From PVC group bacterium (GTDB lineage Bacteria > Verrucomicrobiota > Kiritimatiellia > SS1-B-03-39 > PXDE01), in contig PXDE01000051.1 of the NCBI GenBank assembly GCA_003566475.1, positions 1 to 17,325 of the forward strand: DNA of 17,325 nucleotides. The letters run 5' to 3'. Under the pieces are notes generated by a model. It was not told where the DNA came from. It worked only from the letters and a program-made list of their open reading frames with translations, and did no database searches. Below, one piece after another: positions 1 through 7,462 of this stretch. Position 1 is the first letter of the stretch; the number at the start of each line of letters is the position of its first letter. Both the position numbers and the translations under genes were made by a program.

Positions 1-49
1 GGGTTCCCGCTTGATTTCCCCCGTCCGTTTCTGGCCAACTGCCCGGCCT

Positions 50-1759
50 ATGAACGCCACAGCCCCCTCCGGCCATTTCATCCGCCAGATCATCGACGCC
101 GACCGCGCCGCCGGGAGGCATGGAGGCCGGGTGATCACCCGGTTCCCGCCCGAGCCCAACGGCTACCTCCACATCGGGCACGCCAAGTCGATCTGCCTCA
201 ACTTCGGCATGGCCCGGGAGTTCGGCGGGCGCTGCCACCTGCGCTTCGACGACACCAACCCCATCACCGAGGAGGCCGAGTACGTCGGATCCATCCAGCG
301 CGACGTGGCCTGGCTGGGGTTCGACTGGGGCGAGCACCTTTACTTCGCCTCGGACTATTTCGACCGGATGTACCGCTGGGCCGAGGAACTGATCCGCCGC
401 GGCAAGGCCTACGTCTGCACCCTCACGCCGGAGGAGTTCAAGGCCTACCGCGGCGTCCCCAGCCGGCCCGGCAAGCCCAGCCCCTGGCGGGACCGGCCGG
501 CCGAGGAAAGCCTCGACCTGTTCCGCCGCATGCAGGCGGGGGCGTTCGAGGAGGGGGCCTACGTGCTTCGGGCCAGGATCGACATGGCCTCGCCCAACCT
601 CCACATGCGCGATCCCGTCATCTACCGCATCCGCAAGGCCAGTCACCACCGCACGGGCGACCGGTGGAACGTGTACCCCATGTACGACTACGCCCACTGC
701 CTCGAGGACTCCATCGAGGGCGTGACCCACTCCCTGTGCACCCTGGAGTTCGAGGTCCACCGCCCCCTCTACGACTGGCTGCTCGACGCCCTGGAGCTGT
801 TCCACCCCCAGCAGATCGAGTTCGCCCGGCTCAATCTCTCCTACACGGTGATGAGCAAGCGCAAACTGCTCGAGCTGGTGCGCGAGGGCAAGGTGGCGGG
901 CTGGGACGACCCGCGCCTCCCCACCCTGTGCGGCCTGCGCCGCCGCGGCGTGCCCCCCGCCGCCATCCGGGCCTTCTGCGACCGGATCGGGGTCACCAAA
1001 TACGAGAGCCTCACCGACGTGGCCCTGCTCGAACACTGCATCCGCGACGAGCTCAATCGCACCGCCCCCCGCCGCATGGCCGTGTTCAACCCCGTCCGGC
1101 TGGTCCTCACCAACGTCGGCGAGGACGAGGTGCTCACCTGCGAGGCGATCAACAACCCCGAAGACCCCGAAGCCGGCTCCCGGACCCTCCGCTTCGGCCG
1201 GGACCTCCTCATCGAGGCCGACGATTTTCTGGAGGATCCCCCGTCCAAGTTCTACCGGCTGGGGCCGGGCCGGGCGGTGCGGCTCCGGTACGCGGGGGTG
1301 GTCCGGTGCACCGGATTCACCAAGGACGAGGCGGGTGCCGTCACCGAGATCCAGGCCGAGCTGGACCGCGACGGGAGCATCGAGGCCGATCCCGCCACCC
1401 CCCGCATCCGGGCCACCATCCATTGGGTGTCCGGCCGGGACGCGGTGGAGGTCGAGGCTCGGCTCTACGACCGGCTGTTCACGGTCGAGGATCCGGCGGG
1501 CGAGGCGGCGGAGACCGAGGCGGAGGCCGAGGCCGACACCTCCGCCGACTACAAGCGGTTCCTCAATCCCGACTCCCTGCGCCGGGTCACCGCCCGGGTG
1601 GAGCCGTCGGTGACCGATCTCCCGCCGGGCGCCTCGGTCCAGTTCGAGCGCACCGGCTACTTCTGCGCCGACCCCGAGGACAGCCGCCCCGGCCGCCCCG
1701 TCTTCAACCGCACCGCCACCCTGCGGGACACCTGGGCCCGGAAGGCGACCCAGAAGTAG
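50..1759 (+). CDS. glnS: Glutaminyl-tRNA synthetase
   Basis: Cytoplasmic class I aminoacyl-tRNA synthetase that charges tRNA-Gln with glutamine using ATP. The protein is 569 aa from the ATG at 50, close to the family length of about 555. The N-terminus FIRQIIDADRAAG is directly followed by RFPPEPNGYLHIGH, with the HIGH signature at residues 41-44. The KMSKS-loop equivalent VMSKRK lies at about 267-272, and GWDDPRLPTLCGLRRRG follows as in E. coli GlnS. The C-terminal anticodon-binding beta-barrels end in PVFNRTATLRDTWA, the normal family ending. An acidic linker (EAAETEAEAEAD) near residues 490-500 looks like a lineage-specific insertion. I chose ATG 50 because family homology begins a few residues later; an in-frame TTG at 11 would add 13 unlike residues. 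No clear Shine-Dalgarno is visible. A GlnRS suggests direct glutaminylation, although GatCAB elsewhere cannot be excluded. Confidence 0.97.
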   Translation: MNATAPSGHFIRQIIDADRAAGRHGGRVITRFPPEPNGYLHIGHAKSICLNFGMAREFGGRCHLRFDDTNPITEEAEYVGSIQRDVAWLGFDWGEHLYFASDYFDRMYRWAEELIRRGKAYVCTLTPEEFKAYRGVPSRPGKPSPWRDRPAEESLDLFRRMQAGAFEEGAYVLRARIDMASPNLHMRDPVIYRIRKASHHRTGDRWNVYPMYDYAHCLEDSIEGVTHSLCTLEFEVHRPLYDWLLDALELFHPQQIEFARLNLSYTVMSKRKLLELVREGKVAGWDDPRLPTLCGLRRRGVPPAAIRAFCDRIGVTKYESLTDVALLEHCIRDELNRTAPRRMAVFNPVRLVLTNVGEDEVLTCEAINNPEDPEAGSRTLRFGRDLLIEADDFLEDPPSKFYRLGPGRAVRLRYAGVVRCTGFTKDEAGAVTEIQAELDRDGSIEADPATPRIRATIHWVSGRDAVEVEARLYDRLFTVEDPAGEAAETEAEAEADTSADYKRFLNPDSLRRVTARVEPSVTDLPPGASVQFERTGYFCADPEDSRPGRPVFNRTATLRDTWARKATQK

Positions 1760-2091
1760 CCGCGCCCGCCAAGGGCGTGGACGCGAACGGGAAGATCAGG
1801 CCAGATCCCGGGCAGAGCTTCGCGCGAATCGGGATCCCGCGCGGCGGCGTACCCGCGAGCGTCCAAATCCTTGGCGGATTCGGCTACGTCGCGGTGAGGC
1901 GCCGTCCGTAGCCGCGCCCGCCCAGGGCGTGGACGCGAACGAGCAGACCAGGCCCGATCCCGAGCCGAGCTTCGCGCGAACCGGGAGCCCGTGCGGCGGC
2001 GTACCCTCGAGCGTCCAAATCCTTGGCGGATTCGGCTACATCGCGATGGGGCGCCGCCCGTGGCCGCGCCCGCCCAGGGCGTGGACGCGAA
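1756..2091 (+). repeat. 152-bp tandem repeat, two full units plus a partial third
   Basis: Units start at 1756, 1908 and 2060, each opening with GTAGCCGCGCCCGCC (GTGGCC in the third) and then a conserved AGGGCGTGGACGCGAA. Units 1 and 2 differ at about 15 of 152 positions by my hand alignment; unit 3 stops after about 32 bp. 152 is not a multiple of three, so the repeat is not a coding repeat. Each junction pairs GGCGGATTCGGCTAC with the following GTAGCCGCGCCCGCC as an imperfect stem (12 of 15 at 1873-1922) around a 20-nt loop. The first unit overlaps the glnS stop codon. It fills the whole stretch between glnS and the toxin gene; I see no gene in it. Confidence 0.9.
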
Positions 2092-2104
2092 GGATCCGAC
2101 GGGG

Positions 2105-2497
2105 CTAGTACCCCACCACCCGGAGGCCCGGGATTCGGGTGAAGTCCGCCGTGTTCCGGGTGACCAACGGGTGTCCGCATTCAAGAGCGGTGGCGGCGAT
2201 CCACAGGTCGTTGGTTCCGATCAGGGCGCCCTTGGCCCGAAGGGATCGGGCGATGGACGCGTAGATTTCGGCGACGCGAGGGGTTACCGGCACCAGCTCG
2301 AACGAGTCCACAAGGGCCAGGAAGGTGCCGTGGGTCGGTGACGTGAACCCTTCACAGAACTCGCCATACGCGGTGACGGGCAGGTAGGCGTAATCGTCGG
2401 CATGTTCGGCCAGAAAGTCATGGGCCGGACCCGCCTTCGCCTTCCGTTCCCGCTGGAAGTCGATGAGGAAGGTCGTGTCGAAGATCAGGGATGCCAT
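2105..2497 (-). CDS. vapC: PIN-domain ribonuclease toxin (VapC type)
   Basis: Probable toxin of a type II toxin-antitoxin pair. PIN-domain VapC proteins are Mg-dependent endoribonucleases, usually cutting tRNA or rRNA. The 130-aa protein has the four expected acidic residues: D7 in LIFDTTFLID, E46 in AYGEFCEG, D97 in GTNDLWIAATAL and D118 in RNTADFTRIPGL. The order and spacing are canonical for the family, so it looks catalytically intact. Its ATG at 2497 lies inside the antitoxin gene (13-bp overlap in another frame) and has no good Shine-Dalgarno, which fits translational coupling to the antitoxin. The substrate cannot be inferred. The gene ends only 14 bp from the repeat core at 2060-2091. 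Confidence 0.93.
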   Translation of the reverse strand: MASLIFDTTFLIDFQRERKAKAGPAHDFLAEHADDYAYLPVTAYGEFCEGFTSPTHGTFLALVDSFELVPVTPRVAEIYASIARSLRAKGALIGTNDLWIAATALECGHPLVTRNTADFTRIPGLRVVGY

Positions 2498-2721
2498 GGG
2501 TCGTCCGGCGGACGGTCGTCCTTCTGCGCGCGGTCAAGGCGATCCAGAACCTTCGGGTCCATATCGCCCCGGGCACGGCTCAGAACATCCCGGCAACGAC
2601 GCAGACCGCCATCCCATCTGGCCCGTTTAATCACCTTGGAGAAGGACTCGTCGGGCGCCTTGCGGGCCCGAGCCAGGATGCGGTACGCCTCCTCATCGAC
2701 GGAAAGGGTCTTGGTTGCCAT
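2485..2721 (-). CDS. vapB: VapB-type antitoxin (DUF217-like)
   Basis: Antitoxin partner of the PIN toxin that it overlaps. The 78-aa protein begins MATKTLSVDEEAYRILARAR and continues DESFSKVIKRARW. This pattern (short beta strand, then ribbon-helix-helix-like helices with ESFS and VIK) is typical of the VAPB_antitox/DUF217 family, where the N-terminus binds operator DNA and the tail blocks the toxin active site. The C-terminal part (MDPKVLDRLDRAQKDDRPPDDP) is charged and proline-rich, as expected for the toxin-wrapping tail. The start codon sits at or next to the predicted transcription start (see the promoter entry), so the message is probably leaderless. Family assignment comes from sequence style; the toxin neighbour strongly supports the role. 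Confidence 0.88.
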   Translation of the reverse strand: MATKTLSVDEEAYRILARARKAPDESFSKVIKRARWDGGLRRCRDVLSRARGDMDPKVLDRLDRAQKDDRPPDDPWHP

Positions 2722-2756
2722 ACACAGAACAATACACAGGTACTGGGGAATGTCAA
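2721..2756 (-). promoter_or_regulatory. vapBC promoter with a repeated operator candidate
   Basis: Reading the minus strand, a perfect -35 box TTGACA (2756-2751) is followed after 16 bp by TATTGT (2734-2729) as -10. Transcription would start about at 2722, right at the antitoxin ATG (2721-2719), implying a leaderless message. Two exact copies of CTGTGTA (plus strand TACACAG at 2721-2727 and 2733-2739), 12 bp apart, straddle the -10 box and the start codon. They are natural candidates for VapBC autorepression sites. The stretch is conspicuously AT-richer than its surroundings. Confidence 0.7.
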
Positions 2757-2787
2757 CTGGAGACCTGCCGTTGCCTGATTTCTCCTT

Positions 2788-2799
2788 CTACGATCGTAG
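2788..2799. repeat. 12-bp perfect palindrome
   Basis: CTACGATCGTAG reads the same on both strands. It lies about 32 bp upstream of the vapBC -35 box, between the operon and the repeat core at 2833. It could be a protein binding site or chance; there is no other support. Confidence 0.4.
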
Positions 2800-2832
2800 C
2801 CTCACGAATCAGGACATGCGGCGACCGAGCCG

Positions 2833-2878
2833 GGCTCCGTCCGTAACCGCGCCCGCCGAGGGCGTGGACGCGAACGGG
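2833..2878 (+). repeat. Dispersed copy of the 152-bp repeat core
   Basis: GGCTCCGTCCGTAACCGCG followed by CCCGCCGAGGGCGTGGACGC matches the junction sequence of the 1756-2091 tandem array, including the CCGTCC end of a preceding unit. The rest of the unit is absent. With the partial third unit at 2060-2091 in the same orientation, it brackets the vapBC operon. Confidence 0.85.
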
Positions 2879-2897
2879 AACGAACCCGGAACCACGC

Positions 2898-3356
2898 CTA
2901 CGGAGTGACCTCGCCGGCAATCTGCCCTAACGGAAAGGCACCGAATTGCATCCTTCTCTTCGCGTCGTTCAGGTCGTCCCCAGACAACGGACTTACCACG
3001 ACCTCGCCGAATGCATGGTGACGGAGAGTCACGAACGCAGTGCTCGTGGAGAACCTTCGCACCGAACTTCGGACAACGTAATCCATGCGGACATCACCTT
3101 CATGAGAGCAGACCGCACGAACATGAATCCGACTCGCATGGTGGTCCTCGCGGCCAAACGCCCACGCCCCTTCCTCCTGACCAACGCCAGCGACAGCGGA
3201 GGCAGCCCAGATCCATGATGCTGCTAATGCGGTGAGCTTGAAGAACCACCGGCCCATCCGGGCTCGCCGGTTTCCGCAGTGCAGGTCAGCCGTCGGGGAT
3301 AGCCCGGGACGAGGCTTTTGATCGACAGGGGCAGACACCGAACGTCCTTGTCTCAT
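2898..3356 (-). CDS. Unknown small exported or membrane-anchored protein
   Basis: I do not recognise this family. The ATG at 3356 is preceded by a strong Shine-Dalgarno (AGGAAGGAG, 6 nt spacing), the best ribosome site in this part of the window, so 152 aa is the preferred length. A hydrophobic segment with a basic front (RWFFKLTALAASWIWAASAVAG, about residues 36-57) would be a signal peptide or N-terminal anchor. If translation instead began at the internal ATG at 3257, it would be a classical signal peptide on a 119-aa protein. The mature part (HHASRIHVRAVCSHEGDVRMDY and onwards) has many His, Arg and Val and no motif I know. Composition is visibly less GC-rich than in the flanking genes, hinting at separate acquisition. 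It follows parC on the same strand after about 100 bp. Confidence 0.6.
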   Translation of the reverse strand: MRQGRSVSAPVDQKPRPGLSPTADLHCGNRRARMGRWFFKLTALAASWIWAASAVAGVGQEEGAWAFGREDHHASRIHVRAVCSHEGDVRMDYVVRSSVRRFSTSTAFVTLRHHAFGEVVVSPLSGDDLNDAKRRMQFGAFPLGQIAGEVTP

Positions 3357-3459
3357 CGGGATCTCCTTCCTCGTAACGAGACCATGGGGATGGATCAGGT
3401 TCTGACCCGGACCATAGCCGACAGAGCGAACCTAGGCGAGGCCGCCGTCCGGCTCGACC

Positions 3460-5535
3460 TCAGACCGTCCTTCCCTTGGGCCCGGACTCCTCGTGGTCCC
3501 AGCTTCGGGGCGGGGAGGTGCCCACGCTGGTGATGGTCTTGGCCGTCATCTGCACCCCTTTGGCCCGGGCCGTGCGCACCGCCTGCTCGCGCGGATGGAA
3601 CTCCTGCTGGGTGATGCGCAGCCGAGGCTGCTTGCGGTACTTCACGTAGAGCACCTCGGGGTCCGTGTCGTCCAGGAACAGGATCTTGGCCCCCTCGGGG
3701 GCGCACTGGTAGTCCTTGTTCATGATGGCCCCGCCCAGGGTGAACCGCTTGAGGTAGGCGATGGGGCCGTCCTGGTAGACCAGGGTGTACACCTTGTCGC
3801 GGTCGTAGACGGCGGCGCGCTCGAGATGGCTGTCCACAAACTGCTGCTCGGGCGGAGGCATCACCCGGTACTTCCCGTCCTTCCAGATCAGCACGATCTT
3901 GTCCAGGGACGAACAGGTGAACTTCGGCTCGCCGGACACCCCGTAGCCCAGGAACATCTTCTCCGGATCGTGCTTCAGCTCCAGCGTCTCGGCGGCGAGC
4001 TCGCGCTTGGCCACCGCCTCGAAGGCCTCGATCCGGGTCCGCCGGGGATGCAGCTTGCCGTAGGTCTTGAGCAGGTCCTTGAGGTAGCGGATGGTGAACG
4101 ACCGCATCCGCTTGAGATCCTTGGCGATCTGTTTCAGCCGGTCCAGGATGTCCCCGATCTCCTGACGGTGCTGGTTGATGTCGAACAGCGAGATCCGCCG
4201 GATGGGCACGGCGAGGAGCATGTCGATGTCCTCCTCGGCGATGTCCCGCTTGAGCTGGTCGCGGAACGTCTCCACCCCCTTGCGCACCGCCTTCCGCACC
4301 GCCTCCTGGGTGTCCTTCTCCTCGATGTCCTTGTAGATCCGGTTCTCGACGAAGATCTGGACCAGGGTCTTGCGGTGGAAGGCGTCCTCGAGGTGGCGCT
4401 GCTCGGCCTCCAGCTCCAGCTTCAGAATCTCGGTGAGCCGCTCCGTGCAATGCCGGAGCACCGAGTCCACGTCCATCTCCACCGGCCGGTTGCGGTGGAT
4501 CAGGACCAGGCTGGCGCTGTAGGGAACCTCGCACTGGGTGAAGGCGTAGAGGGCCTGGATGGCCGTCTCCGGATCCTGCTTGGGCGAGAGCTTGATCTCG
4601 ATCTCCACCGACTCCGCCGTGAAGTCGTGCAGCGACCGGATCTGGATCTTCTTCTTGCGGGCCGCGTCCTCGATGGAGGCCACCAGCGACTCGGTGGTGG
4701 TGCCGTAGGGGATCTCGCGGATCACCACCGTGTCCTTGCCCCGGGGCTCGATCACCGCCCGCAGCTTGATCTTCCCGTTGCCCCGGGCGTACTCGCTGAC
4801 GTCCATGAGCCCGCCCTGCTGGAAGTCCGGGAAGATCTCGAACGGCTTCTTCTCCAGGATGGCGATCTGCGCCTCCAGCAGCTCGGCGAAGTTGTGGGGC
4901 AGGATGCGGGTGCTCAGCCCCACCGCGATGCCCTCCGCCCCCAGCATCAGCACCAGCGGCAGCTTGCAGGGCAGGATCACCGGCTCCTTCTTGCGCCCGT
5001 CGTAGCTGGGGATGAACTCGGTCAGCTCCTCGTTGAAGAGCTGGGTCCGGGCCAGTTCGGTGAGCCGGCACTCGATGTAGCGCGAGGCGGCGGCCGGGTC
5101 GCCGGTGTGGATGTTGCCGAAGTTCCCCTGCCCCTCGATCAGGTAGCCGCGGTTGACCAGCGTGACCAGGGCGTCGCCGATGGAGGCGTCGCCATGGGGG
5201 TGGTACTGCATGGTGTGGCCCACGATGTTGGCCACCTTGATGAACCGCTTGTCGTCGTTCTCCCACAGTGACCACAGGATGCGGCGCTGCACCGGCTTCA
5301 GCCCGTCGTCGAGATCGGGGATGGCGCGGTCGCGGATGACGTAGGACGCGTACTGGAGGAAATTGCTGTCGATGAGGTCGCGCAGCGGCCCCTCCCCCTG
5401 CCCCACCGTGCCCTTGCGGCCGTCGCGGGGCGGGGGCGGCGCGTCGTCCGCCCCGGCGGCGGAAGGGGCGGATTTCTTCCGGGCGGACGGGGAGGCGTTG
5501 TCGAGGTCGAAGAGGTCGGGCTGCTCGGACTTCAC
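3460..5535 (-). CDS. parC: Type IIA topoisomerase subunit A (topoisomerase IV ParC-like)
   Basis: DNA-cleaving subunit of a type IIA topoisomerase, acting with the ParE-like product encoded just upstream to relax or decatenate DNA. The 691-aa protein starts with a low-complexity tail of about 45 residues (Ser, Ala, Pro and charged). The cleavage core follows: DGLKPVQRRILWSL at about 78-90, GHTMQYHPHGDASIGDALV at about 106-124, and the catalytic tyrosine Y153 in AASRYIECRLTE, preceded by R152. The coiled-coil dimer region lies near 440-500. The C-terminal domain is short, about 180 residues, and has no GyrA box (QRRGGxG), which argues against gyrase. GTG at 5535 is the start because it overlaps the parE stop as GTGA and has GGAGG 7 nt upstream. 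ParC versus a lineage-specific paralogue cannot be separated by eye. Confidence 0.93.
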   Translation of the reverse strand: MKSEQPDLFDLDNASPSARKKSAPSAAGADDAPPPPRDGRKGTVGQGEGPLRDLIDSNFLQYASYVIRDRAIPDLDDGLKPVQRRILWSLWENDDKRFIKVANIVGHTMQYHPHGDASIGDALVTLVNRGYLIEGQGNFGNIHTGDPAAASRYIECRLTELARTQLFNEELTEFIPSYDGRKKEPVILPCKLPLVLMLGAEGIAVGLSTRILPHNFAELLEAQIAILEKKPFEIFPDFQQGGLMDVSEYARGNGKIKLRAVIEPRGKDTVVIREIPYGTTTESLVASIEDAARKKKIQIRSLHDFTAESVEIEIKLSPKQDPETAIQALYAFTQCEVPYSASLVLIHRNRPVEMDVDSVLRHCTERLTEILKLELEAEQRHLEDAFHRKTLVQIFVENRIYKDIEEKDTQEAVRKAVRKGVETFRDQLKRDIAEEDIDMLLAVPIRRISLFDINQHRQEIGDILDRLKQIAKDLKRMRSFTIRYLKDLLKTYGKLHPRRTRIEAFEAVAKRELAAETLELKHDPEKMFLGYGVSGEPKFTCSSLDKIVLIWKDGKYRVMPPPEQQFVDSHLERAAVYDRDKVYTLVYQDGPIAYLKRFTLGGAIMNKDYQCAPEGAKILFLDDTDPEVLYVKYRKQPRLRITQQEFHPREQAVRTARAKGVQMTAKTITSVGTSPPRSWDHEESGPKGRTV

Positions 5536-7343
5536 GCGGTCGCCTCCACCACCAGGTGCTCCATGATGTACTCGCGCCGCTCCGGCGTGTTGCGGCCCAT
5601 GTAGTATTTCAGCACGTGGGGCACCTGGTGGGTGTCGCCGACCTCGACCGGGGCCAGCCGCATGTCCGGCCCGATGAAGTGCTTGAACTCGCCGGGGGAG
5701 ATCTCGCCCAGCCCCTTGAACCGGGTCAGCTCGGCCCCCTTGCCCAGCGCGGCCAGGGCCTCGTCCCGCTCGCCGTCGCTGTAGCAATAGCGGGTCTCCT
5801 TGCGGTTGCGCACCCGGTACAGCGGGGTCTCCAGGATATGCACGTGCCCCCGCACCACCAGCGGCTCGAAGAACCGCAGGAAGAAGGTCAGGAGCAGGTT
5901 GCGGATGTGCAGCCCGTCCACGTCGGCGTCGGTGGCCAGGATGACCTTGGCGTAGCGCAGCCCCTCCACCGAGTCCTCCACATTGAGGGCCCGCATCAGG
6001 TTGTAGAGCTCGTCGTTCTTGTAGAGGGTCTCCCGCTTCAGGTCGCACACATTCAGCGGCTTGCCCTTGAGCGTGAACACCGCCTGGAGGTTGGGGTCGC
6101 GGGTGGCGGTGATGGACCCGGCGGCGGACTGGCCCTCGGTGATGAAGATCATCGAGTTCTCCCCCCGGCCCCGGCCCGCGTGGAAGTGGACCTTGCAGTC
6201 CTTGAGCTGGGGGATGCGCAGGCTCACCGCCTTGGACTTCTCGCGGGCCAGCTTCTTCACCGAATTCAGCTCGCGCCGGAGCTTCTGGGTCTCCTCGATC
6301 TTGGCCAGGGCCCGCTCGGCGGCCTTGGGATTGCGGTGGAGAAGCTGCACCACCGCGTCGCGCACCCGGTTGACCAGGTCCGACCGGATCTCGGTGTTGC
6401 CCAGCTTGTTCTTGGTCTGGCTCTCGAACACCGGCTCCTTGAGCCGGATGGCGATGGCCCCCACCAGGCCCTCCCGCACGTCGTCGCCCTCGTACTTCCT
6501 GCTCCCGAACTCGTTGACCCCCCGCAGGAATCCCTCCCGGAAGGCGCTGAGATGGGTGCCCCCGTCGCTGGTGTACTGGCCGTTGACGAACGAGAAGTAG
6601 CTCTCGGAGTAGCGGGTGGTGTGGGTGAACGCGATCTCCAGATCCTTCTCCGCGCTCCGCAGCACCTCGTACACCGCGTCGTCCTCGACGTCCTCCTCGA
6701 CCAGGTCCTTCAGCCCCCCTTCGGAGACGAACACCTCGCCGTTGTAGCGGATCTTGAGGCCCGAGTTCAGGAAGGTGTACATGCGCAGCCGCCGGATCAC
6801 GTGCTCCTCGCGGAACCGGACCCGGCCGAAGATCTCGGGGTCGGGCTCGAACTCCACGTAGGTGCCGTCGGGTTCCTCCAGCCTGCCCTGCTTCTCCTCG
6901 CGGATCTCCCCCTGCTCGAACCGGGCCTCCGCGAACTTCCCCTCGCGCACGCTGCGGATCATGAAGCGGCCGGCCAGGGCGTTCACCGCCTTGGTCCCCA
7001 CCCCGTTCAGGCCCACCGAGAACTGGAACACCTCGTCGTTGTACTTGGCCCCGGTGTTGATCCGCGACACGCAGTCCACCACCTTGCCCAGGGGGATGCC
7101 CCGCCCCCGGTCGCGCACGGCCACGGTGGGGCCGTTCAGGGTCACCTCGATCAGCTTCCCATAGCCCATGATGTACTCGTCCACGGCGTTGTCCACGACC
7201 TCCTTCATCAGGACGTAGATGCCGTCGTCGTAGTGCGACCCGTCCCCGGTCCGGCCGATGTACATGCCGGTGCGCTTGCGGATGTGCTCCAGGGACGAGA
7301 GCGTCTTGATCTTGCTTTCGTCGTAATTGTGCCGTGCGGCCAT
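5532..7343 (-). CDS. parE: Type IIA topoisomerase subunit B (topoisomerase IV ParE-like)
   Basis: ATPase subunit partnering ParC. The 603-aa protein carries the GHKL ATP site: EVVDNAVDEY (E48, N52), VRDRGRGIP (D78) and GLNGVGTKAVNALAG at 111-125, with the transducer QTKNKLGN near 309-316. The TOPRIM domain has ITEGQSAAGS (401-410), LKGKPLNV, and ILATDADVDGLHIRNLLLTFF (from 468) for Mg binding. Gln replaces the usual Asp in EGDSAGGS, as I recall from PVC and Bacteroidota ParE-like proteins. The protein ends EYIMEHLVVEATA without the GyrB insertion. The ATG at 7343 gives MAARHNYDESKIKTL, with conserved sequence starting soon after; a GAGGGGAG lies somewhat far upstream (11 nt). An upstream in-frame ATG at 7421 would add 26 unlike residues. 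It is the first gene of a parE-parC operon. Confidence 0.93.
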   Translation of the reverse strand: MAARHNYDESKIKTLSSLEHIRKRTGMYIGRTGDGSHYDDGIYVLMKEVVDNAVDEYIMGYGKLIEVTLNGPTVAVRDRGRGIPLGKVVDCVSRINTGAKYNDEVFQFSVGLNGVGTKAVNALAGRFMIRSVREGKFAEARFEQGEIREEKQGRLEEPDGTYVEFEPDPEIFGRVRFREEHVIRRLRMYTFLNSGLKIRYNGEVFVSEGGLKDLVEEDVEDDAVYEVLRSAEKDLEIAFTHTTRYSESYFSFVNGQYTSDGGTHLSAFREGFLRGVNEFGSRKYEGDDVREGLVGAIAIRLKEPVFESQTKNKLGNTEIRSDLVNRVRDAVVQLLHRNPKAAERALAKIEETQKLRRELNSVKKLAREKSKAVSLRIPQLKDCKVHFHAGRGRGENSMIFITEGQSAAGSITATRDPNLQAVFTLKGKPLNVCDLKRETLYKNDELYNLMRALNVEDSVEGLRYAKVILATDADVDGLHIRNLLLTFFLRFFEPLVVRGHVHILETPLYRVRNRKETRYCYSDGERDEALAALGKGAELTRFKGLGEISPGEFKHFIGPDMRLAPVEVGDTHQVPHVLKYYMGRNTPERREYIMEHLVVEATA

Positions 7344-7380
7344 GCCGATGCTGGCTCCCCTCGTCAGAATTGCCGTGTTT

Positions 7381-7402
7381 CCCGGCGGTTTCCCCCGCCG
7401 GG
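7381..7402 (-). promoter_or_regulatory. Hairpin in the parE leader
   Basis: CCCGGCGG and CCGCCGGG form a perfect 8-bp GC stem around a 6-nt loop, ending 37 nt before the parE ATG. No T-tract follows on either strand, so it is not a standard terminator. It could structure the parE 5' leader or mark the edge of the inserted toxin remnant. No convincing parE promoter is visible. Confidence 0.5.
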
Positions 7403-7462
7403 CATATCCCTCAACGACCATCCTACCAGAACCCCGGGCCTGCGCCAGTCCGGATCTGGGGT

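Noticed and set aside
664..1911. 415-codon frame overlapping glnS and running into the repeats
   Set aside because: Arg/Pro/Gly-rich off-frame translation of glnS, ending in repeat sequence.
3493..5271. 592-codon open frame on the plus strand opposite parC
   Set aside because: Same situation: it lies opposite the ParC catalytic core and its translation has no recognisable motif.
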